From Oscillospiraceae bacterium (GTDB lineage: Bacteria; Bacillota; Clostridia; Oscillospirales; Oscillospiraceae): a stretch of DNA of 57,000 bases. Made by a program: the position numbers and the translations under genes. This document shows, one piece after another, positions 1-7,365 of this stretch. The stretch spans positions 1 to 57,000 of the forward strand of contig JAFSCD010000017.1 in assembly GCA_017436955.1 (NCBI GenBank), read 5' to 3'. The notes under the pieces were generated by a model that saw only the letters and a list, made by a program, of their open reading frames with translations, was not told where the DNA came from and did no database searches. Each line of letters opens with the position of its first letter. The stretch's first letter is position 1.

Positions 1-1
1 C

Positions 2-1039
2 ATCGACGAGATCGACGCCGTGGGCCGCACCCGTGACAGCCGCTACAACTACAACGAGCAGACCCTGAATCAGCTTCTGGGCGAGATCGACGGCTTCGAT
101 TCCACCAAGGGCATCGTATGTCTGGCCGCCACCAACCGTCCCGAGATCCTGGACAAGGCTCTGCTGCGTCCCGGCCGGTTTGACCGCCGGATCATTGTGG
201 ACCGTCCCAATCTGCAGGGTCGTCTGGACACCCTGAAGGTGCATACCCGTAAGATCAAGCTGGCAGAGGACGTGGATCTGCGCAAGATCGCCCACGCCAC
301 CGCCGGCGCTGTGGGTGCCGACCTGGCAAATCTGGTCAACGAAGCTGCCCTGCGTGCCGTGCGTCACAACCGGGTGATGGTCAATCAGGAGGACCTGCTG
401 GTCTCCTTTGAGACCGTCATCGCCGGCACCGAGAAGAAGAACACCGTTCTGTCCGATACGGAAAAGCGGCTGGTCGCCTATCACGAGGTAGGTCACGCAC
501 TGGTTTCCGCTTTGGAAAAGGGCAAGGATCCCGTCACCAAGATCACCATCGTCCCCCACACCACCGGCGCGCTGGGCTACACCATGTACACCCCCGAGGA
601 GGAAAAGCACCTCACCACCAAGAGCGAGCTGCTGATCCGCCTGCGCTCCTTGCTGGGCGGTCGTGCGGCAGAGGAGCTGGTGTTCTGCGAGCAGACCACC
701 GGCGCCCACAACGACATCCAGCAAGCCACCGCTCTGGCACGGAATATGGTGACCCAATACGGTATGAGCGAGGAATTCGGTCTGATGGCCACCACACAGG
801 TCACCCACGAATATCTGGAAACGCCGGCATTTGCCGACTGCGCACCGGAGACCGCCGCGCTGGTGGATCGGGTGGTCAAGCGGCTGCTGGACGAAGCCTA
901 CGCCGATGCCAAAAAGCTGCTGTCCGGGCATCGGGCGCTGCTGGACGAAATCTCCGAATATCTCCTGACGAAAGAGACCATCACCGGCGAAGAACTGATG
1001 ACCTTCGTAAAGGCACATCAGAATAAGGACGAAGAATAA
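2..1039 (+). CDS. ftsH: ATP-dependent zinc metalloprotease FtsH, C-terminal part (5' end outside window)
   Basis: Membrane-anchored AAA+ protease that degrades misassembled membrane proteins and some regulators. The frame is open at the window edge and starts inside the Walker B region (IDEIDAVGR), so the transmembrane segments and Walker A lie upstream. Visible are the AAA second region of homology (RPGRFDRR), the M41 zinc site HEVGH (about 482-496) and the downstream NDIQQAT segment carrying the third metal ligand of the family. It ends in a short charged tail with a TAA stop. A well-formed promoter for the next gene lies directly after the stop. Confidence 0.96.
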   Translation: MDEIDAVGRTRDSRYNYNEQTLNQLLGEIDGFDSTKGIVCLAATNRPEILDKALLRPGRFDRRIIVDRPNLQGRLDTLKVHTRKIKLAEDVDLRKIAHATAGAVGADLANLVNEAALRAVRHNRVMVNQEDLLVSFETVIAGTEKKNTVLSDTEKRLVAYHEVGHALVSALEKGKDPVTKITIVPHTTGALGYTMYTPEEEKHLTTKSELLIRLRSLLGGRAAEELVFCEQTTGAHNDIQQATALARNMVTQYGMSEEFGLMATTQVTHEYLETPAFADCAPETAALVDRVVKRLLDEAYADAKKLLSGHRALLDEISEYLLTKETITGEELMTFVKAHQNKDEE

Positions 1040-1049
1040 TATTTTCCTC

Positions 1050-1078
1050 TTGTTTTTTTATAAAACAGAAGGTATAAT
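1050..1078 (+). promoter_or_regulatory. Sigma-A-type promoter of the DUF1858 gene
   Basis: TTGTTT, 17-nt spacer, TATAAT, about 30 nt before the DUF1858 start codon. Confidence 0.65.
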
Positions 1079-1108
1079 AGCTAAAGAATTGTAACAGGAG
1101 GTCATATT

Positions 1109-1333
1109 ATGGCTGTTAAGATCGAAAAGCAAACCATTATCGGTGAGGTTCTGGACATCGCCCCTCACGCCGCTCCGCTGTTCCTGGCGATCGGTATGCA
1201 CTGTCTGGGCTGCCCCGCTTCCCGGGGTGAGACCGTGGAGGAAGCCTGCATGGTACACGGCATTGACTGCGACGAGTTCCTGGCCCAGCTGAACCATTTC
1301 CTGGAGGCTTACGAAGCCAATCAGGGCGAATAA
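1109..1333 (+). CDS. DUF1858 domain protein
   Basis: A 74-residue protein matching the DUF1858 / hybrid-cluster-associated disulfide family. It has the hallmark GMHCLGCP motif (a CxxC pair) near residues 31-36, followed by ETVEEAC. The family is proposed to be redox-active or metal-binding, but its role is not established. An AGGAGG site precedes the ATG, it has its own promoter, and it is closed by a strong hairpin terminator, so it is probably a monocistron between ftsH and trmK. The family assignment is firm; the function is not known. Confidence 0.85.
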   Translation: MAVKIEKQTIIGEVLDIAPHAAPLFLAIGMHCLGCPASRGETVEEACMVHGIDCDEFLAQLNHFLEAYEANQGE

Positions 1334-1341
1334 AACCGGCT

Positions 1342-1377
1342 ATGCCATCCCGACTTTGCCGGGATGGCATTTCTTTT
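1342..1377 (+). terminator. Intrinsic terminator after the DUF1858 gene
   Basis: Perfect 11-bp stem (1342-1352 with 1360-1370), 7-nt loop, then TTCTTTT. It runs up to the ribosome site of trmK. Confidence 0.85.
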
Positions 1378-1389
1378 AGGAGTATACTT

Positions 1390-2049
1390 ATGAAGCTTCC
1401 CATTTCCCACCGGCTTCTTGCCTGCGCAGGCTTTGTGCGCAAGGGCGCGCGGATCGCCGACGTGGGCTGTGACCACGGCTATCTTTCCATCCATCTTCTG
1501 CGTGAAGGCATCGCCGACGGCGCCATTTGCTCCGATGTGCGGCCGCAGCCGCTGCAATCTGCCAGGCGCAACGCGCAAAAGTACGGTCTGCAGGATAAAA
1601 TGGAATTTTACCTGTCCGACGGTGTGCAAAGCATTCCCCAAAATTTCGACACCCTGATCTGCGCCGGAATGGGCGCGGATACCATAGTGTCCATTTTGGA
1701 GGCTGCGCCTTGGCTGCGCAGCAGCAGCTACCGGCTGATCTTGCAGTGCCAATCCAAAACACCGATGCTCCGCAAATACCTTTCGGATGCCGGCTTTTCC
1801 ATTGTGCGTGAGGCGGTTTTGCGGGACGGCAGATTCCTCTATACGGTTATGGAGGTCATTTTCGACCCGGAGCAGCCCCGGCTGACCCCGGCACAGTGCT
1901 ACCTGCCTGCCGTGCTTTCCGGTCAGGAGGTCAGCGCCTATCGTCAATGGGTCATCGGCGGGCTGAAGATCGCCGCCGAACATCAAACGGATGGACAAAA
2001 GAAAGAGATTTTACGAGAACTGGAGGATACTTATGACTACAGTGAATGA
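1390..2049 (+). CDS. trmK: tRNA (adenine(22)-N1)-methyltransferase
   Basis: SAM-dependent enzyme that methylates N1 of A22 in tRNA (TrmK/YqfN family, 219 residues). The class I methyltransferase glycine motif is clear (IADVGCDHGYLSIHL, near residues 18-32), and CAGMGAD follows. I use ATG 1390 rather than the in-frame ATG at 1342, because AGGAG lies just upstream of 1390 and the earlier ATG lies inside the terminator stem. Its end overlaps the nif3-like gene by 17 bp, the same trmK-yqfO pairing known in Bacillus, which implies co-transcription and coupled translation. Confidence 0.93.
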   Translation: MKLPISHRLLACAGFVRKGARIADVGCDHGYLSIHLLREGIADGAICSDVRPQPLQSARRNAQKYGLQDKMEFYLSDGVQSIPQNFDTLICAGMGADTIVSILEAAPWLRSSSYRLILQCQSKTPMLRKYLSDAGFSIVREAVLRDGRFLYTVMEVIFDPEQPRLTPAQCYLPAVLSGQEVSAYRQWVIGGLKIAAEHQTDGQKKEILRELEDTYDYSE

Positions 2050-2803
2050 CATTCTGCAATTTATGGAGACCGTTGCGCCTATGGCTCTGAAAATGCCCTG
2101 GGACAATGCCGGTCTGCTCTGCGGCAGCCGCTCCACCCCCGTTACCAAAATTTTGGTGGCTCTCGATCCTTTCGAGCACGTCTGCGACGAGGCCGCCCAA
2201 TGGGGCGCCCAGCTGATCGTTACCCATCATCCCGTTATTTTCGATCCCCAGCGCTCGGTGGTGGACGATAACAGCGTTGGTCGCTGCATCCTGAAGCTGT
2301 GCCGTAACGGTATCAGCGCCATCAACGCCCACACCAATCTGGATCAGGCGCCCGGCGGTGTCAACGATATTCTGGCGCAGGTTCTGGGCTTGCAAAACAT
2401 CGAAACCATCTGTGAAAACGATATGCAGCTGCTGCGCCGCGGTGAGGTCGACGTGCAAAGTCTGGAAACCTTCCTGGCAACCGTCAAGAAAAAGCTGCAC
2501 TGTGAGGGGCTTCGTTACGTCAGCAGCGGCAGGAGCGTTCACAAGGTCGCCGTTGGCGGCGGCGCCTGCGGCGGCGAGCTGTGGCAGGCATACCGCGCCG
2601 GCTGTGACACCTTCGTTACTGCCGACGTGAAATACAATCAGTTCTGGGATGCCCACGATTTCGGCATGAACATCATCGACGCCGGTCATTTCTGCACGGA
2701 AAACCCGGTGTGCCGCTACCTCGCCGATAAAATTGCCGCGGCTTTCCCCGATGTAGAGGTAAAAATCTCCGAAACCCACGCTGATTGCGTGAAATACTAT
2801 TGA
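2033..2803 (+). CDS. Nif3-like dinuclear metal center protein (YqfO/GTP cyclohydrolase 1 type 2 homologue)
   Basis: A 256-residue Nif3/DUF34 family protein. It has the metal-ligand motif VTHHPVIF about residue 64 and the C-terminal DAGHF segment that completes the dinuclear site. The biochemical role is unsettled even though databases often call it GTP cyclohydrolase 1 type 2. The chosen ATG is preceded by GGAGG inside the end of trmK; the in-frame upstream ATG (1991) would add a charged stretch not typical of the family. It is the second gene of the trmK operon. Confidence 0.9.
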   Translation: MTTVNDILQFMETVAPMALKMPWDNAGLLCGSRSTPVTKILVALDPFEHVCDEAAQWGAQLIVTHHPVIFDPQRSVVDDNSVGRCILKLCRNGISAINAHTNLDQAPGGVNDILAQVLGLQNIETICENDMQLLRRGEVDVQSLETFLATVKKKLHCEGLRYVSSGRSVHKVAVGGGACGGELWQAYRAGCDTFVTADVKYNQFWDAHDFGMNIIDAGHFCTENPVCRYLADKIAAAFPDVEVKISETHADCVKYY

Positions 2804-2828
2804 TTTTTGTGAAAACCAATGCTAAAAT
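2800..2828 (+). promoter_or_regulatory. Promoter of the yebC-like gene
   Basis: TTGATT, 17-nt spacer, TAAAAT, overlapping the end of the nif3-like gene. Confidence 0.6.
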
Positions 2829-2865
2829 AAATTGAATTTTTAGAGAAACGGAAGGAAGAATCTTT

Positions 2866-3597
2866 ATGTCCGGACATTCCAAATGGCATAACATCCAAAA
2901 GACCAAGGGCGCGCAGGACGCCAAGCGTGCTGCCGCTTTTACCAAAATTGCGAAAGAGCTGATCGTTGCGGTGAAGGAAGGCGGCGGTATTACCGATCCT
3001 GCCAACAATTCCCGTCTGGCAACCGTTATCACCAAGGCCAAGGCTGCCAATATGCCCAACGATAACATCCGGCGTTGCCTGGAGAAGGCCAGCGGCGCCG
3101 GCGGCGGCGACAGCTACGAATCCATCACCTACGAAGGCTACGGTCCCGGCGGCGTTGCCGTCATCGTGGAGACTATGACCGATAACCGTAACCGCACCGC
3201 AGGCTCCATGCGCCACCATTTCGACAAGTACGGCGGCAACCTGGGCGCATCCGGCTGTGTCAGCTGGTCTTTCGACAAGAAGGGCGTGCTGGTAATCGAC
3301 AATGAGGACGGCGATTACGAGGAAGACGAGGTTATGATGGACGCTATGGACAGCGGTGCCGATGATTTCGAGGCCGATGGCGACGTGTTCACCATCTACA
3401 CTGATCCCGACGACTTCAATGCCGTTGCGGAAGCGCTGGGCAAGAAGTACACCTTCGTATCCGCACAGATCGAGATGGTCCCCCAGAACTATCAGAAGCT
3501 GGAAAGCGAGGAGCATATCAAGCTGATGGAAAAGCTCATCGAGGTCATGGAAGATGACGACGATGTGCAGAACATCTGGCACAACTGGGAAGAGTAA
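2866..3597 (+). CDS. YebC/PmpR family protein
   Basis: A 243-residue member of the YebC/PmpR (TACO1) family. The N-terminus MSGHSKWHNIQ and the NMPNDNI, EGYGPGG and TDNRNRT blocks are diagnostic. Members have been described as DNA-binding regulators, and more recently as ribosome-associated factors easing translation of proline stretches. Full length, AAGGAAG site before the ATG, own promoter and a strong terminator. Which of the two described functions applies cannot be told from sequence. Confidence 0.93.
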   Translation: MSGHSKWHNIQKTKGAQDAKRAAAFTKIAKELIVAVKEGGGITDPANNSRLATVITKAKAANMPNDNIRRCLEKASGAGGGDSYESITYEGYGPGGVAVIVETMTDNRNRTAGSMRHHFDKYGGNLGASGCVSWSFDKKGVLVIDNEDGDYEEDEVMMDAMDSGADDFEADGDVFTIYTDPDDFNAVAEALGKKYTFVSAQIEMVPQNYQKLESEEHIKLMEKLIEVMEDDDDVQNIWHNWEE

Positions 3598-3609
3598 TTG
3601 AAAAGCAAC

Positions 3610-3644
3610 TCCGGCGGAGTAAAATTCACTCCGCCGGATTTTTT
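3610..3644 (+). terminator. Intrinsic terminator of the yebC-like gene
   Basis: Perfect 11-bp GC-rich stem (3610-3620 with 3628-3638), 7-nt loop, six T. Confidence 0.9.
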
Positions 3645-3812
3645 GTAGGGACGACCCTTGCGGTCGCCCGCAATCAATGCCCCCCTCCGACGAGGGTGCA
3701 GTGCATACCGTAGGGCGGGGGCTTGCTCCCGCCGCTTCGTAGGGGCGGCCATTGGCCGTCCGTTACCGCAGCGCGATATTCAGCAAGCGGACGAGCGATG
3801 CTCGCCCCTACA
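3645..3812. repeat. Cluster of GTAGGG(G)C-type palindromic repeats (family A)
   Basis: Four consecutive short units, each starting GTAGGG or ending CCCCTAC and folding into a small hairpin: 3645-3670, 3711-3740, 3740-3763 and 3790-3812. Stems differ between copies but stay complementary, for example CGACC/GGTCG and GGCC/GGCC. The same header recurs near 7078, 7240, 37790 and 55735-55850. There is no coding potential; this accounts for most of the 257-bp gap. Confidence 0.75.
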
Positions 3813-3816
3813 TATA

Positions 3817-3848
3817 AACACACCCCGGAGATTTCTCCGGGGTGTGTT
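3817..3848 (-). terminator. Hairpin terminator of the surface protein gene
   Basis: 14-bp stem (3817-3830 with 3835-3848) with an ATTT loop, just past the leftward stop at 3855. The U-tract on the minus strand is weak (TTTATATG). Confidence 0.7.
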
Positions 3849-3854
3849 GTGCTA

Positions 3855-6650
3855 TTATTTTACGGTCAGTTTCACCTTATTGGTGTAGACGGTATTGCCA
3901 CCGCTGTCCTTCACACGGCAGCGGTAGTAGTTGCCGTTGTGGGAGGTCTTGGCGGTGAAGCTGAAGGTTGCCTTTTTGGCGCTGCTGCTGGAGCAGTTCT
4001 TCCAGGTCTTGCCGCCATCTGTGGACACCTGCCACTGATAGGTCTTACTTGCGCCGGTGGCTTCCACCTCGAATTTTGCGGTCTTGCCCTTGGTTACGGT
4101 CTTATTGACCGGCTGTTCGGTGATGCCCAGCACGTACAATTTCACCGCATCGGTGTAGACCGTATTGCCTCCGTTGTCCTTGATCCGGCAGCGGTAATAG
4201 TTTCCGCTGTGGCTGGTCTTGGATGTAAAGGTGAAGGTCGCCTTTTTAGCGGAGCTGGAGCTGCAGTTCTTCCAGGTCTTTCCGTCGGTGGATACCTGCC
4301 ACTGGTAGGTCTTTCCTGCGCCGGTGGCCTTCACCGTAAACTTTACGGTGCTGCCGGTCTTGACCTTCTGGGTCTTGGGCTGGGTCGTCACGCCCAGCAC
4401 GTACAGCCGGACGGTGTCCGTGTAAATCACATTTCCTTCGCCATCCGTGATCTTACAGCGGTAATAATTGCTGCTGTGGGAGGTCTTGGATGTGAAGCTA
4501 AAGGTAGCCTTTGTGGCGCTGCTGCTGGAACAATTCTTCCACGTCTTTCCGTTGGAGGAGCTCTGCCACTGATATTTCAGCCCATCGCCGGTAGCCTTCA
4601 CGGTGTACTTGACCGTCTTGCCAACCGCCACCTTTTGGGTCTTGGGCTGGGTCAGAATGCCAAATTTCACAGCGCCGCAGGCGCACTTGTTGCTGGCGTC
4701 ATAGCTATGGCCGTTTGCAACGCCCTCTGTAGCGCCACAGATGCCGCAGGTCTTCGGATCTGTACAAGTTGCTGCATTGTAGCTATGGGTAACAACACGA
4801 GTTTCTCCGCAGCGGTTACAGCTGGTATCGCATTTATTGGTATAGGTGTGTCCAAAGACAATTCTGGTGCTGCCGCACAGATCGCAATCCGTGTCGCAAA
4901 CGTTGGTATATTGGTGATACTGAACGGAAGCTGCCTGAAGCTTTTCGTTACACTGATCAATACCTATCGCGTTCCATTGCGCCTGCGTTCCGCAATACGT
5001 AACGTTGGTAAATCCGGAGCAGGAGCCGAAGGCAGATTCTTCTATGACCGCTACGCTGCCGGGAATCACAACGGACCTCAGGCCGGTACACTGGTAAAAC
5101 GTGGCTTTGCTGATCTTCGTTACGCCATTGGGAATTGTCAGGGTCGTCAGGCTGGGGCAGTTTGAAAACGCAAACATATCGATGAGCGTAATGCTGTCCG
5201 GGAGAGAAACATTACGCAGATTATCGCATCGTGAGAACGTCGAAATGTTGATCGTAGTAACGCCGTCCGGGATAGAAATATCGGTCAGGCTGCTGCATTT
5301 GTAGAATGCAGTGGTACCAATGCTGGTCAATCCTTCCGGCAGTGTAATGCTGTTCAAATTACTGCAGCCGTAGAATGCTTCGCTGCCGATGCTGCTTACG
5401 CCGTAGGGAATCGTAACGCCGGTCAGGTTGGTGCAGTCCTTGAATGCCGCGTCTCCAATTGCCGTCACCCGGCAGCCGCCCAGGTAGTACGGAATGGTAA
5501 TGTTGCCGCTGGTGGACGTATCGCAGCCGGTGACCGTTGCTTTGCCGTCGGATATGGTATAAGTAAGGTAATCCGGATCCGCGCCTTCCGGTTCAGAAGG
5601 AATCGTGGGACTCTGGCTGGGGGTCACGGTATTGGCTTCACGTTCATACTGATACAGTTCAAATTCCGGGATATACGCCGCTCCGCCAATACCGCTCGTC
5701 AGCTGCACCTGCATACTGTAAACCATATAGGTCTGATCGAACTCGCCGTAAAAAGAATCCTGACCGGAGCTTGTACCCCAGCCGGTATCATAGCTGCCGA
5801 TCTGCTCCAGAGGACCGTCGGGGGTCTTCCGGACGGAAATGGTAAAACGTCTGGGGAAGCAATCGTTTCCGCGGGCCAGATACAGGGCGAAATGATCCAC
5901 CGCTGTGGGCTCGTTATCCGCAGTTGTAAGATCAATATTCAGCGTGCCGGGGAACTGGAAATTCTGCAGAAACGTGCTCTTATCTCCATCAACCGCGAAA
6001 GAGGCCGGATTGCTGGTGTCAGGGAAGTTAGCCGTTACACGACCGGTCAGGTCGATTTTTTCAGACAGCTTATCGGTAACCACCTCAAACAAAGAGACCT
6101 CACCCAGCTTGCACTGACCACGCCAGGTCTGGCATCGGTTGATCAAAATACGAACCTGCGTCGTGCCCACGGGTGCGAAGGTGTACATTTTCGTCCGCAC
6201 GCCGCTATCAAAGGGATTGGAGCTCACAGAGAGAACTTCCACCCATTCGCCATTGACCATTGCCTGAACATCAAAGTCGGTCATATCATTGCCGGTGCTG
6301 CTATGGCCAACAATCTCAATGCCGCCGATCGCGGTCAGCTTATCCAAAGTCATTACCACTGCAAGGAGGCCGTCAGCGCTCGTCTTATTGCTGTAGCCGG
6401 ATCTGAGATACCAGCCGTCGGTTACGCACTCGCCGTCGCCGCCGTCCAAAAATTCACCTGCTGTTGTTCCGCCTTTGTATGCGCCAAATCGGGTCGTGAG
6501 CCTTGAAGGAGACACGATCTTGTAGGTTATGCCCTGCTGAATCGCACCGGTAGGCGCAGACACCTCACCGGTTGCCGCAGCGGAAATCACCGGAACAAAA
6601 CTGACGATCATTGCAATAACCAGCAACAAACACAAATAACGATTCTTCAT
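3855..6650 (-). CDS. Secreted multidomain surface protein: discoidin-like x2, BspA leucine-rich repeats, Cys-rich repeats, Ig-like x3
   Basis: 931 residues. An N-terminal signal peptide (MKNRYLCLLLVIAMIVSF, cleavage near AAA) is followed by two galactose-binding/discoidin-like folds (about 37-190 and 197-333). Next come a BspA-type LRR_5 array (about 360-555; GCSNLNSITLPEGLTSIG-like units), three cysteine-rich CxxxCxxCG repeats (about 573-657) and three near-identical Ig-like domains of about 90 residues (YQWQVSTDGKTW, HSGNYYRCR). There is no LPXTG signal or terminal membrane helix, so the anchoring mode is unclear. ATG 6650 is preceded by AAGGAGG. Its promoter carries a dyad shared with the divergent XRE regulator. 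The role is inferred to be adhesion or glycan binding; the ligand is unknown. Confidence 0.85.
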   Translation of the reverse strand: MKNRYLCLLLVIAMIVSFVPVISAAATGEVSAPTGAIQQGITYKIVSPSRLTTRFGAYKGGTTAGEFLDGGDGECVTDGWYLRSGYSNKTSADGLLAVVMTLDKLTAIGGIEIVGHSSTGNDMTDFDVQAMVNGEWVEVLSVSSNPFDSGVRTKMYTFAPVGTTQVRILINRCQTWRGQCKLGEVSLFEVVTDKLSEKIDLTGRVTANFPDTSNPASFAVDGDKSTFLQNFQFPGTLNIDLTTADNEPTAVDHFALYLARGNDCFPRRFTISVRKTPDGPLEQIGSYDTGWGTSSGQDSFYGEFDQTYMVYSMQVQLTSGIGGAAYIPEFELYQYEREANTVTPSQSPTIPSEPEGADPDYLTYTISDGKATVTGCDTSTSGNITIPYYLGGCRVTAIGDAAFKDCTNLTGVTIPYGVSSIGSEAFYGCSNLNSITLPEGLTSIGTTAFYKCSSLTDISIPDGVTTINISTFSRCDNLRNVSLPDSITLIDMFAFSNCPSLTTLTIPNGVTKISKATFYQCTGLRSVVIPGSVAVIEESAFGSCSGFTNVTYCGTQAQWNAIGIDQCNEKLQAASVQYHQYTNVCDTDCDLCGSTRIVFGHTYTNKCDTSCNRCGETRVVTHSYNAATCTDPKTCGICGATEGVANGHSYDASNKCACGAVKFGILTQPKTQKVAVGKTVKYTVKATGDGLKYQWQSSSNGKTWKNCSSSSATKATFSFTSKTSHSSNYYRCKITDGEGNVIYTDTVRLYVLGVTTQPKTQKVKTGSTVKFTVKATGAGKTYQWQVSTDGKTWKNCSSSSAKKATFTFTSKTSHSGNYYRCRIKDNGGNTVYTDAVKLYVLGITEQPVNKTVTKGKTAKFEVEATGASKTYQWQVSTDGGKTWKNCSSSSAKKATFSFTAKTSHNGNYYRCRVKDSGGNTVYTNKVKLTVK

Positions 6651-6731
6651 ACTAATTCCTCCTTGAGCTTTTTCCATAATTATACAGCACCCCTCTCCGA
6701 AAAGTCAAGTGTATTTGGTGGGTGCACACTT

Positions 6732-6760
6732 ATTATAGTAAATTTATTTACTAAAGTCAA
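6732..6760 (-). promoter_or_regulatory. Promoter of the surface protein gene
   Basis: Minus strand TTGACT (6755-6760), 17-nt spacer, TATAAT (6732-6737). Operator dyad O1 sits in the spacer. Confidence 0.75.
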
Positions 6761-6777
6761 TAGTAAATAAATTTACT
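6737..6777. promoter_or_regulatory. Paired operator dyads O1 (6737-6752) and O2 (6762-6777)
   Basis: O1 is AGTAAATTTATTTACT and O2 is AGTAAATAAATTTACT. Each is an AGTAAAT-N2-ATTTACT palindrome, they are exact reverse complements of each other, and their centres are 25 bp apart. O1 lies between -35 and -10 of the surface gene promoter; O2 overlaps the -35 (TTTACT, 6772-6777) of the rightward XRE promoter (-10 TAAAAT at 6794-6799). The likely ligand is the adjacent XRE protein. Confidence 0.7.
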
Positions 6778-6818
6778 TGCTATACTAGTGATATAAAATA
6801 TTACCGGGTGGTGAGGAT

Positions 6819-7055
6819 ATGCGGACATTTACAGAGTATCTACGGGGATTGCGTGAGGATAACGACTTGACCCAGCAGCAGATCGCCGATGTTTTGGGCA
6901 CTTCCCAGACCATGTATGCCCGCTATGAACGGGGCGCCAACGAAATGCCCATCCACCACCTTGTAACCCTCTGCAAATTCTACAATGTTTCCGCCGATTA
7001 CCTGCTTGGCACCACGCCTAACCCCAAGCGGAAGCAAAAAGCCGCTGAAAAGTAG
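6819..7055 (+). CDS. XRE-family HTH transcriptional regulator
   Basis: A 78-residue single-domain Cro/C1-type HTH protein. The helix-turn-helix is clear (LTQQQIADVLGTSQTMYARYERG, about residues 17-39), followed by the usual CKFYNVSADYLLG. There is no sensor domain, and the tail is basic. It is divergent from the surface protein gene across a 168-bp region with two identical dyads. I infer that it represses both its own gene and the surface gene; the signal is unknown. Confidence 0.9.
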   Translation: MRTFTEYLRGLREDNDLTQQQIADVLGTSQTMYARYERGANEMPIHHLVTLCKFYNVSADYLLGTTPNPKRKQKAAEK

Positions 7056-7267
7056 GACACTGCTTTCGGCGTGTATGTAGGGGCGATTCACGAATTGGTC
7101 GAAGCCCCGGCCCCTTCTATGAGGGGGCTGTCAGCCGAACAGGCTGACTAGGGGAGTGTCCTTCACAATTACGACACTCCCTCCGACCTCGCTATCGCTC
7201 GGCCACCTCCCCCAAAGGAGGAGGCAAGGGTGCGCCCGTAGGGGCAATTTGCGAATAGTCTGCTATG

Positions 7268-7292
7268 TCCTTCCCTTTGGGAAGGATTTTTT
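7268..7292 (+). terminator. Intrinsic terminator before miaB
   Basis: 8-bp stem TCCTTCCC / GGGAAGGA with a TTT loop, then six T. Confidence 0.75.
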
Positions 7293-7301
7293 ATTTTTCC
7301 C

Positions 7302-7330
7302 TTGCAAAAAGGGCAGAAAAATGGTATTAT
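7302..7330 (+). promoter_or_regulatory. miaB promoter
   Basis: TTGCAA, 17-nt spacer, TATTAT, about 36 nt before the miaB ATG. It probably drives the miaB-mutS-mutL cluster. Confidence 0.65.
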
Positions 7331-7365
7331 TTTATATTGAGATGGTATATTCCGGAGGATCGAGA

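Larger units (their letters stand above)
7056..7365. repeat. Repeat-filled intergenic region between the XRE gene and miaB
   Basis: No gene. It holds family A headers (GTAGGGGC near 7078 and 7240) and two family B double-hairpin repeats. One is about 7107-7150 (CCCCTTCTATGAGGGGGCTGTCAGCC, then GGCTGAC). The other, in the opposite orientation, is about 7180-7230 (CGCTATCGCTCGG, then CCTCCCCCAAAGGAGGAGG). A terminator and the miaB promoter follow. Confidence 0.7.

Noticed and set aside
3723-5165. Rightward 480-codon open frame across 3.7-5.2 kb
   Set aside because: Antisense to the surface protein and begins in repeats; the repetitive translation mirrors the Ig domains on the other strand.
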